Positions 24,979 to 33,733 of a DNA stretch of 64,000 nucleotides are shown here, one piece after another. The stretch is from positions 124,001 to 188,000 of the forward strand of contig CAVRFX010000021.1 of NCBI GenBank assembly GCA_963720645.1, written 5' to 3'. The notes beneath the pieces are model-generated. The model had not been told where the DNA came from. It made no database searches and saw nothing but the letters and a program-made list of their open reading frames with translations. The position numbers and the translations under genes were made by a program. Each line of letters opens with the position of its first letter. Position 1 is the stretch's first letter. The stretch is from RYN-230 sp963720645. GTDB taxonomy: Bacteria > Actinomycetota > Actinomycetes > Streptosporangiales > Streptosporangiaceae.

Positions 24979-25914
24979 ATGCGCGAGGAGGCCCCCGCGG
25001 TTGATGAGCCCGCGATGACGGAAGGCGTGGCCAGCGGAGGCCGCACCGAGCAGGAGGTGGCTTCCCAGCCCGCCTGCTGGCGCCGGGCGGGCCAGCTGGC
25101 CGCGGACGTCGCGGGTGTCCTGCCGGCCCGCGGGGAACGGGTCGCGGTGGCGGGCTGCGGCACCTCCTGGTTCATGGCCCAGTCCTACGCGGCGGCCCGG
25201 GAGGCGTCCGGTCACGGGGAGACCGATGCCTTCGCCGCGTCCGAGATGCCGCTGGGCCGGGCCTACGACCGGGTCCTGGTCCTGTCCCGCTCCGGCACCA
25301 CCACCGAGATCGTGCAGCTGCTGGAACGGCTGCGCGGCACCGTGCCCACGGTGGCGATCACCGCGGTGCCCGGGACCCCGGTGCCGCAGGCCGCTGACGC
25401 CGTGATCGACCTGTCTTTCGCGGACGAGGAATCCGTGGTGCAGACCCGGTTCGCCACCACCGAGCTGGCCCTGCTGCGCGCGAACCTGGGGGTGGACCCC
25501 GGCCCCGCCGCCGACGCGGCGGAGCGGGTGCTCGCCGCGCCGCTCCCGGCGGACCTGCTCGCCGCCCGCCAGTTCACGTTCCTCGGCACCGGGTGGACCT
25601 ACGGCCTGGCCAACGAGGCCGCGCTCAAGCTGCGCGAGGCGGCCGGCATGTGGACCGAGGCGTACCCGGCCATGGAGTACCGGCACGGCCCGGTCGCGGT
25701 GACCGGCGAGGGCAGCATCGTGTGGGCGTTCGGCGCGCCGCCGGACGGGCTCGGCGCCGAGATCGCCGCGGCCGGCGGCACGGCCTGGTTCAGCGACGAG
25801 GAGCCGCTGGCCGAGCTGGTCCGGGTGCAGCGGGTGGCCGTGGCGCTGGCCCGGGCCCGCGGGCTCGACCCGGACCGGCCGCGCAACCTGGCCCGCTCGG
25901 TCATCCTCACCTGA
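24979..25914 (+). CDS. SIS-domain sugar-phosphate isomerase/deaminase (AgaS-like)
   Basis: A 311-residue protein with two SIS domains. The first has AGCGTSWFMAQSYAAA and LSRSGTTTEIVQLLERL (the SIS phosphosugar loop, Ser/Thr-rich). The second has LGTGWTYGLANEAALKLREA and AYPAMEYRHGPVA, as in the isomerase domain of glucosamine-6-phosphate synthase and in AgaS. The ATG has AGAGGAAG close upstream. Beside a tagatose-type kinase and aldolase it most likely deaminates galactosamine-6-phosphate to tagatose-6-phosphate (pathway inference). A fructosamine-type deglycase is the main alternative. Confidence 0.82.
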   Translation: MREEAPAVDEPAMTEGVASGGRTEQEVASQPACWRRAGQLAADVAGVLPARGERVAVAGCGTSWFMAQSYAAAREASGHGETDAFAASEMPLGRAYDRVLVLSRSGTTTEIVQLLERLRGTVPTVAITAVPGTPVPQAADAVIDLSFADEESVVQTRFATTELALLRANLGVDPGPAADAAERVLAAPLPADLLAARQFTFLGTGWTYGLANEAALKLREAAGMWTEAYPAMEYRHGPVAVTGEGSIVWAFGAPPDGLGAEIAAAGGTAWFSDEEPLAELVRVQRVAVALARARGLDPDRPRNLARSVILT

Positions 25915-25927
25915 ACAGGCGGTTCAT

Positions 25928-26931
25928 GTGATCGCAGTCGTCTGCCTCAATCCCGCCCTGGACGTGACCCATCACGTCCCGGCCGTCGACTGGTCCGGGG
26001 TGAACCGGCCCGCCGCGGTGCACGCGCGGCCGGGCGGCAAGGGGCTGAACGTGGCCCGCACGCTGCACACGCTCGGCGCCGAGGTCCTGGTCATGGGCCT
26101 GATCGGCGGGACCACGGGCGAGTCGGTGACGGCGGAGCTGGCCGCCCTGGCCGTGCCCGCGGCCTTCACCTGGGTCCGCGGCGAGACCCGGCGGACGTTC
26201 ACGGTCGTGGACGGGCGGACCGGGGAGGCGGCCCTGTTCAGTGAGCCGGGCCCGCGGATCACGCCGGACGGGTACGCGGAGTTCCTGATCCGGTACGCGT
26301 CCGCGCTCGCGGGGTGCGCGGCCGTGGTGCTGTCCGGCAGCCTGCCGCCGGGGCTGCCGCCCGCCAGCTACGCCGAGCTCATCACGACGGCGGCCGCCGC
26401 CGGGGTGCCGGTGCTGCTGGACGCGCACGGGGAGGCGCTGCGCCTGGGCGCGGCGGCCGGCCCCGCCATCGTCAAGCCGAACCTGGCCGAGCTGGAGACG
26501 TTCGCGGGGCGGTCCCTGGCCGGGCCGTCCCGTCCCGGCTCGCCCGGGCCGGCCTGGACCGGGCGGCCGTGGCGGCGGCCGCCCGGGAGCTCCGGGCGGC
26601 CGGCCCGGCCGCGGTGGTGGTCTCACTCGGCGCGGACGGGCTGCACGCCGACACCGGCGACGGCTGCTGGCAGGCGGCCCCCCCGGCCGTGGTGGCCGGG
26701 AACGCGACCGGAGCCGGGGACGCGGCGGCCGCGGGCCTGGCCCACGGGCTGGCCCTGGGATACCCGTGGGAGGAGCGGCTGCGGCACGCGGTCGCGCTCG
26801 GCACCGCGGTGGCGCTGGCCCCGGTGGCCGGGGAGTTCAGCCCGGCGGACTACGCCACGGTGCGGGCCGGGGTCACGGTGACGCGCGCGGAACCCGATGA
26901 GGCCGGCGCCGTGCGACGGGAGGCCTGCTGA
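25928..26931 (+). CDS. PfkB sugar kinase, tagatose-6-P / fructose-1-P kinase type (frameshifted)
   Basis: The first frame gives MIAVVCLNPALDVTHHV, ARPGGKGLNVARTLHTLG (PfkB signature 1) and KPNLAELETFAGRSLAGPSR. The reading then continues in another frame from about 26531: LARAGLDRAAVAAAAREL and GNATGAGDAAAAGLAHGLAL, which holds the catalytic GAGD. The break is at a CGTCCCGG run; the 1004-nt span is one base short of 335 codons. This favours a one-base loss, possibly sequencing error. The LacC/FruK-like N-terminus predicts phosphorylation of tagatose-6-phosphate, feeding the aldolase whose ATG overlaps the stop (TGATG). Confidence 0.85.
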
Positions 26932-27791
26932 TGCCCGCGGCCGGGATGGCGGAGATCATCCGGTCGGCGCAGGCCGCGGGCCGGGGCGTCGGCGCGTTCA
27001 ACGTGATCGGCATCGAGCACGCCGAAGCGATCGTGGCCGGGGCGCAGGCGGCTGCCTCGCCCGTGGTCCTGCAGATCAGTGAGAACTGCGCCGCCTACCA
27101 CGGGGCGCTGGAGCCGATCGCGCGGGCCTGCCTGGCGGTCGCGGAGTCGGCCACCGTGCCGGTCGCGGTGCACCTGGACCACGCCACCCGCGAGGACCTG
27201 GTGCACGCCGCGGCCGGGCTGGGGCTGCCGTCGGTCATGTATGACGCGTCAGCCCTGCCCTACGGGCGGAACGTCGAGGCCACCGCGGCCATGGCCCGGT
27301 GGTGCCATGACCGCGGCCTCTGGATCGAGGCCGAGCTCGGTGAGATTGGCGGCAAGAACGGAGTGCATTCGCCGCTGGCCCGCACCCGGCCAGACGAGGC
27401 GGCCGCCTATGTCGCGGCGACCGGGGTGGACGCCCTGGCGGTCGCGGTCGGCAGCTCGCACGCGATGCTGACCCGCGACGCGGCCCTGGACCTGGGGCTC
27501 ATCGCGGAGATCCACGACGCGGTCAGCGTGCCGCTGGTGCTGCACGGCTCGTCCGGGGTTCCCGACGCCGGCCTGACCGCGGCGGTCCGTGCGGGAATGA
27601 CGAAGATCAACGTGGCGACCCAGCTGAATAAGGCCTTCACCGCCGCGGTCCGTTCGTGCCTGAATGGTGATCCGGGAATGGTCGATCCCCGGCGGTACGG
27701 TTCGGCGGGGCGCGATGCGGTCGCGGCCGAGGTCGCCCGCCTGCTGCACGTGATCGGAGGCGCCGATGACCCGGTATCGGCGGTGGAATGA
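26931..27791 (+). CDS. class II fructose/tagatose-bisphosphate aldolase (KbaY/GatY type)
   Basis: A 286-residue zinc-dependent aldolase. Metal and active-site landmarks: VHLDHATREDLVHAA (zinc His after LD), YDASALPYGRNVEAT (matches the D-S/A-S-LPYEENV segment), VEAELGEIGG-type sequence (IEAELGEIGGKNGVH), and LHGSSGVPD with the later KINVATQLN. ATG 26931 overlaps the upstream kinase stop. Cleaves fructose- or tagatose-1,6-bisphosphate to triose phosphates; next to AgaS- and LacC-like genes the tagatose activity is more likely. The gene overlaps the DeoR gene by 26 bp. Confidence 0.88.
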   Translation: MPAAGMAEIIRSAQAAGRGVGAFNVIGIEHAEAIVAGAQAAASPVVLQISENCAAYHGALEPIARACLAVAESATVPVAVHLDHATREDLVHAAAGLGLPSVMYDASALPYGRNVEATAAMARWCHDRGLWIEAELGEIGGKNGVHSPLARTRPDEAAAYVAATGVDALAVAVGSSHAMLTRDAALDLGLIAEIHDAVSVPLVLHGSSGVPDAGLTAAVRAGMTKINVATQLNKAFTAAVRSCLNGDPGMVDPRRYGSAGRDAVAAEVARLLHVIGGADDPVSAVE

Positions 27792-28551
27792 GCTGCTGGA
27801 GCTGCTCGCGGTGGCGGGGCAGCTCCAGGTGGAGGAGGCCGCGAAGGCGCTCGGGGTGTCCGAGGCCACGGTCCGCCGGGATCTGGACGAACTCGCCAGC
27901 CAGCAGATGCTCACCCGGATCCGCGGCGGCGCGGTGGCCAAGGGCGTGACCTACGACCTGCCGCTGCGGTACAAGAGCGAACGGCATCCGTCCGAGAAGC
28001 AGCGCATCGCGGCGGTCGCGGCCGGGCTGGTGCGGCCGGGCCAGGTCACCGGGCTGAACGGCGGCACCACCACCACCGAGGTGGCCCGGGCCCTGGCCAC
28101 CCGGTCGGACCTGAACTCGCAGGTGCCGCCGCCCGCCGTCACCGTCGTGACCAACGCGCTGAACATCGCGACCGAGCTGGCGGTCCGCCAGCACATCAAG
28201 ATCGTGACCACCGGCGGGGTGGCCCGGCCGCAGTCCTACGAGCTGACCGGGCCGCTGGCCACCGGCGTGCTGGAGCAGGTCACCCTGGACGTGGCCATCC
28301 TGGGCGTGGACGGGATCGACGCGGCGGCCGGCGCGACCGCGCACCACGAGGGCGAGGCCAGCACCAACCGGCTGATGGCCCGCCAGGCGGCGCTGGTGGT
28401 GATCGCCGCGGACAGCTCCAAGGTGGGCCGGCGCGCGTTCGCGCGGATCTGCACCGCCGCGGAGATCGACGTGCTGGTCACCGACACCGGGATCGCCGCC
28501 GAGGAGGCGGCCCGCCTCGAGGACGCGGGGGTCAACGTTGTCACCGCCTGA
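27766..28551 (+). CDS. DeoR/GlpR family transcriptional regulator (AgaR-like)
   Basis: A 261-residue regulator. N-terminal helix-turn-helix: LQVEEAAKALGVSEATVRRD then LDELASQQMLTRIRGGAVAK, the DeoR signature. The C-terminal sugar-phosphate sensor domain has GLNGGTTTTEVARAL, TVVTNALNIATELA, ILGVDGID and VIAADSSKVGR. DeoR proteins of this class respond to phosphorylated sugars. It is embedded in the catabolic operon, overlapping both neighbours, so it probably controls this operon and the divergent GH4-GH114 pair through the repeats at 21454 and 21663. Confidence 0.92.
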   Translation: MTRYRRWNELLELLAVAGQLQVEEAAKALGVSEATVRRDLDELASQQMLTRIRGGAVAKGVTYDLPLRYKSERHPSEKQRIAAVAAGLVRPGQVTGLNGGTTTTEVARALATRSDLNSQVPPPAVTVVTNALNIATELAVRQHIKIVTTGGVARPQSYELTGPLATGVLEQVTLDVAILGVDGIDAAAGATAHHEGEASTNRLMARQAALVVIAADSSKVGRRAFARICTAAEIDVLVTDTGIAAEEAARLEDAGVNVVTA

Positions 28552-29528
28552 GGCAGCCGGGCCTCTCGACCTCGTCGTCGTAGGCGACTGCAACCCGGAC
28601 GTCCTCGTCCTCGGCGACGACGTGACCCCCGCGTTCGGCCAGCAGGAGAAGCTGGTGCCGTCGCATGTCGCTGGTCGTCGGCGGTTCCGCGTCGATCACG
28701 GCCGTGGCCGCGGCCCGGCTCGGCCTCAGCGTCGCGCTGGTCGCCGCGGTGGGCGCCGATCCCGCCGGCCAGTTCATGCTGGACCAGCTGGCCGGGGAGG
28801 GGGTGGCCACGGACGCCGTGGCCGTCCGCCGGGACTGCCCGACCGGGATGACGGTCGCCCTGTCGAACGGCGGGGACCGGGCCATCCTGACCGCTCTGGG
28901 GGCGGTGGGCTCGCTGACCGCCGCCGACGTGCCCGCGGCGCTGCTCGGCCGGGCCCGGCACGTGCACATCAGCTCGTACTTCCTGCTCGAGGAGTCGCTC
29001 GGGCCCGGCCTGGCCGCGGTCATGGCCACCGCGCAGGCGGCCGGGGCGACCGTGTCCCTGGACACCAACTGGGATCCGTCCGGGCGGTGGGGCGACGACC
29101 GGCTCGCCGCCGCGCTGGCCCGGGCGGACCTGCTGCTGCCCAACGAGGCGGAGGCGGTCCGGCTGAGCGGCGAGCCGGACCTGGCCGCGGCGGTGCCCGT
29201 GCTGACCGCGGCCGGATCCCGGCTGGTGGTCAAGCTGGGGGCGCGCGGCGCGCTGTGTGCCGACGGCACCCGGCGGTACCGGGTCAGCGTCCCGCCCGTC
29301 GTCCCGGTCGACGCGACCGGGGCCGGCGACTGCTTCAACGCCGGGCTGATCGCGGGCCTGCTGCAGGGCCTGGCCCTGCCCGAGGCCGCCGCGCTCGGCT
29401 GCGCGGCCGGCGCGCTGTCCACCCGCGCACCCGGCGGCACCGGGAGCTCTCCCGGCCTGGCGGCGGCCCTGGCCCTGGCCGGCCACGCGTCGGTGAGGAC
29501 TCCCAGCGCGCGGGCACCGGCCTCCTAG
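28538..29528 (+). CDS. PfkB family carbohydrate kinase, ribokinase type (frameshifted)
   Basis: The TTG at 28538 opens LDLVVVGDCNPDVLVLGDD and TPAFGQQEKLV. After about 28664 the sequence continues one base out of frame as MSLVVGGSASITAVAAARLG, then TNWDPSGRW, LLPNEAEAVRLSG, VKLGARGALC and VDATGAGDCFNAGLIAG with the catalytic Asp. The span is one base over 330 codons, so one extra base is likely. An internal ATG at 28665 could make a truncated protein. A second kinase beside the LacC-like one suggests it phosphorylates the free amino sugar delivered by the ABC importer (inference). Confidence 0.83.
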
Positions 29529-29709
29529 CGGCGGAGCGAGATGGTGGTCTGCTCGTGGGCCGCGGAGGGATCGCCGGTCTCCACGTTGTGTTGGAGCTAC
29601 CCGGGCCGTGGCGGAGCCATCCTGCGCTGCTGCCTGCCCTTCGCACGGGACCCGTCCCAGGACGTGGGCTAGTTTGACCTAGACCGCACTCGGACTTTGG
29701 AGGGATGCG

Positions 29710-30981
29710 ATGTCCCAGTACCCAGACGAACTGGGGTCATGGTGGACCGGGTTTCCCGGCAGCGACCGCGCTGGCTGGCTCGCGCCCTCCCCGTCCTCTC
29801 TCAGTGATCTTGCCCCGGCGCAAGACGGCATCAGGGGCTCTGTCTCGAGGCGGGCGCTCAAGCGCAGGCTGGTGATTCCTCCTGGCCGGCGCGAGCGAGC
29901 CAAGCGCGAGGCGGTGGCGCAGTGGCGGCGCGAGACGGTCGCCGCCATCCGGAAGCCGTCCCTCAAGTCGGGCGTGATCACCCTGGGCTCGGGCTTCGGT
30001 GGAACCGGCAAGACTGACGTGGCGGTGACGCTCGCGGCGATCTACGCCGCTGCACGGCCTGCCGACCGCGTCATACTCGCCGACAGCAACGACGACATGC
30101 CTCATGGATACATCAGGCTCGGCGGAGTCCCGGTCGAGGCGCTGCCGCCGGGCCAGCGGACGCTGTCCATCCGGGGCTTTTACCAGGCGTGTACGGACGC
30201 GAGCATCAAGGTCTACGCGGATCTGCGCGATGCAGTCGCCTGGCTACAGGGTGTGGCCGTGATCCGTGGCGACACCGCCGACGAGTGCGTGGGGATCGAT
30301 TTTGGCGAGCATGAGTACCTGACGGTGCTGGAGTTCCTCCAGTGCATGTCCAACATCGTCATCAACGATGGCGGCACGGGACTGTTTTCCCACCTTCAGG
30401 TCGGCACGCTGCTGCATGGTGACAAGTACGTGTTCGTGACCGAGGCGTCACAGCTGGGCTTCTGGTCCATCGACCAGGTGTTCAGCCGGTACCGGAACTA
30501 TGACGGCGAAAAGGACAGGCCGCTGACTGAGCGGGAAAGGAGGCACCTGAATGGGCTCATGGACGAGGCCACGATCGTGGTGGATAAGTTCAGCGAGAAC
30601 GACCCGGAGCAGGCTCGCTGGCTGACCCGGATCCGCGAGGGCTTCGAGGGGACGCAAGTGTCGGTGGTGGCCACTCCGTGGGACCAGGCGCTCGCCAACC
30701 GGGTGACCTTGGATCTTGGTGCCGTCGCCGGGGCCACGCTGGACGCCAAGCTGGCGATGGCCGAGGTGGTGCTGCGCGGAGTCAACCGGGCTAACCGCAG
30801 ACGTCTTGGTCTTCCCGATGAGGAGGCGCACAGTACTGGCAGCGGCCAGAGGGCCCTAGCCGAGCCGCCGCGCTGGTTCTCCGAGCCTGAGAGTCCGGCA
30901 GCCGATACCGCATTCCAGGAGGCGGGCACTGATGCCGGGCCGGTGCGCTCCCCTTGGCCGACCGGCGGAGTCAGCGGCTGA
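29710..30981 (+). CDS. MinD/ParA-like ATPase with atypical P-loop
   Basis: A 423-residue protein preceded by GGAGGG. Residues 1-85 are a basic, linker-like region. The nucleotide-binding motif is SGFGGTGKTDVAV (94-106). The signature lysine of the deviant Walker A (K-GG-x-GKT) is Phe96, and Asp103 follows the GKT. Further motifs are ILADSNDDMPHG and VINDGGTGLFSHL, the Walker-B-like strand of MinD proteins. Such proteins position or remodel membrane or secretion complexes; I cannot name the partner. It stands alone, its base composition is a little less G+C rich than its neighbours, and the last 60 residues look disordered. Confidence 0.72.
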   Translation: MSQYPDELGSWWTGFPGSDRAGWLAPSPSSLSDLAPAQDGIRGSVSRRALKRRLVIPPGRRERAKREAVAQWRRETVAAIRKPSLKSGVITLGSGFGGTGKTDVAVTLAAIYAAARPADRVILADSNDDMPHGYIRLGGVPVEALPPGQRTLSIRGFYQACTDASIKVYADLRDAVAWLQGVAVIRGDTADECVGIDFGEHEYLTVLEFLQCMSNIVINDGGTGLFSHLQVGTLLHGDKYVFVTEASQLGFWSIDQVFSRYRNYDGEKDRPLTERERRHLNGLMDEATIVVDKFSENDPEQARWLTRIREGFEGTQVSVVATPWDQALANRVTLDLGAVAGATLDAKLAMAEVVLRGVNRANRRRLGLPDEEAHSTGSGQRALAEPPRWFSEPESPAADTAFQEAGTDAGPVRSPWPTGGVSG

Positions 30982-31013
30982 GCTCGCGGGGATGGCCCGC
31001 TGATGACGGTGCC

Positions 31014-32294
31014 ATGTACGACGAGGAGCAGGTCGCCGCGCTGCGCCACTGGCCCATCGAGGCGTGGGAGAAGGGTTTCGGCGGCCCGGCGCACCAGTCG
31101 CCGGTGACCGCCGGGCAGCTGGCCCGCGAACGCCCCCGGGCGGACGCCGGGCTGCTCAGCACGCCGCGGGTCCTGGTGCGGGAGGAGGCCCTGCGGCACA
31201 ACATCTCGGCCATGGCCGCCTACTGCGCGGCGCACGACGTCAGCCTGTTCCCCCACGGCAAGACCACGATGGCGCCGCAGATCCTCGCGGCCCAGCTGGA
31301 TGCGGGCGCGGCAGGCATCACGGCCGCGTCGATCTCGCAGGCCCGCGTCTTCCGGCGTTTCGGCGTGCGGGACATCCTGCTCGCCAACGAGCTCGTGGAT
31401 GAGGCGTCGATCAGCTGGGTGGCCCGCGAGCTGACCGCCGCCGGCGGGCAGTTCTCCTTCCTCTGCTACGTCAACAGCGTCACCGGAGCCGGGCGGCTGG
31501 ACGCCATCCTGGCGGCCTGCGGGTTCGCGCAGCGGCTGCGCGTGCTCGTCGAACTGGGGCACGAGGACGGCCGGACCGGCTGCCGCACCAGCGCGGAGGC
31601 CCTCGCCGTGGCGGCGGCCGTCGCCCGCGCGCCGCGGCTCGAGCTCGCGGGGGTGGCCGGCTACGAGGGCTCCCTGATGGCCCCCACGCCCGGCGAGACG
31701 GCCCGCAAGGCGCGGGCGTACTGCGGGGAACTGGGCCAGCTGGCCGAGTCGCTCGCCGCCTCGGGGCAGTTCGCGCAGCCGCCGGTGGTGACCGCAGGCG
31801 GTTCCGCCTACTTCGACGTGGTCGTGGATGTGCTGGGCCGCAGCGGCGGCTGGAAGCTGATCCTGCGCAGCGGGTGCTACGTCACCCACGACCACGGGCT
31901 GTACAGCCGCATCGCGCCCTCCGCACGGAATACGCCGGGCGTGCCGGTCCTGCAGCCGGCCCTCGAAGCCTGGGCACCGGTGCTCTCCCGGCCCGAGCCC
32001 GCAACCGCGGTGCTGGGCATCGGGCGCCGGGACATCTCGTTCGATGCCGGCCATCCCGTCGTCCTGCACGGGCGCGCGGCCGGCGGGACGGACCTCGAGA
32101 CCGGCGGGTCGGTGGTCAGCCGGCTCTTCGATCAGCACACGGTGCTGTCCGTCCCCGCCGGTTCCCGGCTCGCCCCCGGCGACGAGCTCTGCCTGGGCAT
32201 CTCGCATCCGTGCACCACCTTCGACAAGTGGCGGTGGATCCCGGTGCTCGATGCCGAGGACCGCATCACCGGCGTGATCCGGACCTTCTTCTAG
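31014..32294 (+). CDS. PLP-dependent D-serine dehydratase / D-threonine aldolase-like deaminase
   Basis: A 426-residue fold-type III PLP enzyme (alanine-racemase-like barrel). The PLP lysine is in FPHGKTTMAPQIL (Lys83). Later GSAYFDVVVD and a C-terminal GISHPCTTFDKW carry the His and Cys that bind zinc in D-serine dehydratases of this family. Proteins of this type are often annotated as amino acid deaminase. The ATG at 31014 starts the conserved region. It likely deaminates a D-amino acid to a 2-oxo acid. The facing gene is a RidA, whose known job is to remove the enamine/imine products of such enzymes. Confidence 0.85.
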   Translation: MYDEEQVAALRHWPIEAWEKGFGGPAHQSPVTAGQLARERPRADAGLLSTPRVLVREEALRHNISAMAAYCAAHDVSLFPHGKTTMAPQILAAQLDAGAAGITAASISQARVFRRFGVRDILLANELVDEASISWVARELTAAGGQFSFLCYVNSVTGAGRLDAILAACGFAQRLRVLVELGHEDGRTGCRTSAEALAVAAAVARAPRLELAGVAGYEGSLMAPTPGETARKARAYCGELGQLAESLAASGQFAQPPVVTAGGSAYFDVVVDVLGRSGGWKLILRSGCYVTHDHGLYSRIAPSARNTPGVPVLQPALEAWAPVLSRPEPATAVLGIGRRDISFDAGHPVVLHGRAAGGTDLETGGSVVSRLFDQHTVLSVPAGSRLAPGDELCLGISHPCTTFDKWRWIPVLDAEDRITGVIRTFF

Positions 32295-32379
32295 AGGGGA
32301 CCGGCTTCTAGGGGCCCGGCTGGTGACGCTCCGGCCCGTCCGCCACCGAACCTGCCGGACGCAGATCCGGGCCACCGCC

Positions 32380-32760
32380 TCACGGCGCAGACGCCGCGAC
32401 CACGTCGATCTCAACGAGGATTCCGAGCAGCCGGGAGCCCACTGTGGTGCGCACCGGGAACGGTCTGGGGAACATCCGGGCGTAGGCGGCATCGAACCCC
32501 GCGAAGTCACGCTCGAGCTCGGCGAGGTGCACCGTCGCCTTGAGCACGTGCGAGAGGTCCCGGCCGACCTCGGCGAGCGCCCGCTCCACGTTGCGGATTG
32601 CTGCCTCGGTCTGCGCCTCGATGCCCGCCGGAACATCCCCGGTTCACGGGTCGTGCGGCCCGAAGCCGGCCGTGAAAACCAGGCCGGCCGCCTGGGTGAG
32701 ATGGCTGTACGCACCGCCGGGGGCCGGCAGCGCCGTACTGGTCAGTGCCTGGTGGGTCAT
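32380..32760 (-). pseudogene. RidA/YjgF imine deaminase with in-frame stop
   Basis: In one frame the 127-codon region reads MTHQALTSTALPAPGGAYSH and FTAGFGPHDP, then TGA (32644-32646), then TGDVPAGIEAQTEAAIRNVE and RALAEVGRDLSHVLKATVHL, ending at 32380. This is a full-length Rid protein interrupted only by TGA at codon 39, where a CGA or GCG codon would be normal. There is no frameshift. Either a real nonsense mutation (CGA to TGA) or a base-call error. It is convergent with the PLP deaminase, which fits a D-amino-acid detoxification pair. Confidence 0.8.
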
Positions 32761-32797
32761 CAGTTCTCCTCGCGTGAGTTCGTGACGGTCGGCATTC

Positions 32798-33565
32798 TCA
32801 CATGACGGCGAGCTGCCCGCCGTCGATGACGATCTCGGCGCCGGTGATGAAGGAAGCGTCGTCCGAGGCCAGGAAGGCGTACGCCGCGGCCACCTCAGCT
32901 GACCGGCCAGGGCGCCCGAGGGGAATGCTGCCCCGGGCGTACGCGTCGGCGTAGTCTTGTCCGCCCAGGTCCGCGCTGATGGCCGCGTTCAGCGGTGTCT
33001 CGATGTACCCGGGGCACAGGGCGTTGACGCGGATGCCATGGCGCCCGAGCTCGACCGCCATGGTCTTGGTCAGGAGCAGCACGCCGCCCTTGGACGCGTT
33101 GTAGTGGGCGTAGTCTGCCTCGCCGCCCAGGCCGTTCGTGGAGGACATGTTGACGATGACCCCGCCGCGGCCCTGGTCCACCAGCACCCTGGTCACGGCC
33201 TGCGCGACCAGGAACATCCCGCGCAGGTTCACGGTGATGATCTGGTCCCAGTGAGCCGGGGTAATCGCGAGGAAGGGCTCCCGCCACGCGATCCCGGCGT
33301 TGTTGACCAGAACGTCGAGGCCGCCGAGCGCCTCGCCCGCCGCGCCGACCAGCCGCGTCACGTCCTCCTCACGGCTGACGTCCGCCGGAATCCCGGACGC
33401 CGTCCCGAATTCCCTCAACTCGGCGACCGCCGCATCCACCTCGTCAGCGTCGAGCCCGCAGAAGAACACGCGGGCTCCCTCCTCGAGGAAGCGCTGGGCG
33501 GCCGCTTTGCCGATCCCGCTGCTGCCCCCGCTGATGAGAACTCTCTTATCCCGGAGCCCGCGCAT
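32798..33565 (-). CDS. SDR family oxidoreductase
   Basis: A 255-residue classical short-chain dehydrogenase. NAD(P)-binding GGSSGIGKAAA, structural NNAG, and the active-site Ser/Tyr/Lys in NMSSTNGLGGEADYAHYNASK. The C-terminal AEIVIDGGQLAV is typical. The ATG at 33565 has GAGGAGGAGA about 6 nt upstream on the minus strand, a strong site; a longer frame is antisense noise. Substrate unknown. It sits upstream of RidA on the same strand, so it may belong with the deaminase/RidA group. Confidence 0.88.
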   Translation of the reverse strand: MRGLRDKRVLISGGSSGIGKAAAQRFLEEGARVFFCGLDADEVDAAVAELREFGTASGIPADVSREEDVTRLVGAAGEALGGLDVLVNNAGIAWREPFLAITPAHWDQIITVNLRGMFLVAQAVTRVLVDQGRGGVIVNMSSTNGLGGEADYAHYNASKGGVLLLTKTMAVELGRHGIRVNALCPGYIETPLNAAISADLGGQDYADAYARGSIPLGRPGRSAEVAAAYAFLASDDASFITGAEIVIDGGQLAVM

Positions 33566-33733
33566 CGCAGTCTCCTCCTCTCGCGCAGCGTCCCCTGGTG
33601 GCCGGCCAGAGTGCGCCGGCGTGTCGGGACCACCCATATCACTGAGCACGGGTGGCGGCTCGTCGAGCGTGCTCTTTCGTTCTGCGGGGCGGCAGGCGTA
33701 CGGTGAAGTGCGTAACGGCTGAGGGGGGCTCCC

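Noticed and set aside
29525..29593. Minus-strand frame ending NVETGDPSAAHEQTTISLRR
   Set aside because: Protein-like wording but only 23 codons before an in-frame stop. It might be the tail of a lost gene, yet no family could be named.
32644..32646. TGA in RidA as selenocysteine
   Set aside because: Rid proteins have no selenocysteine or cysteine at this place and no SECIS-like hairpin follows; Arg or Ala is normal there.
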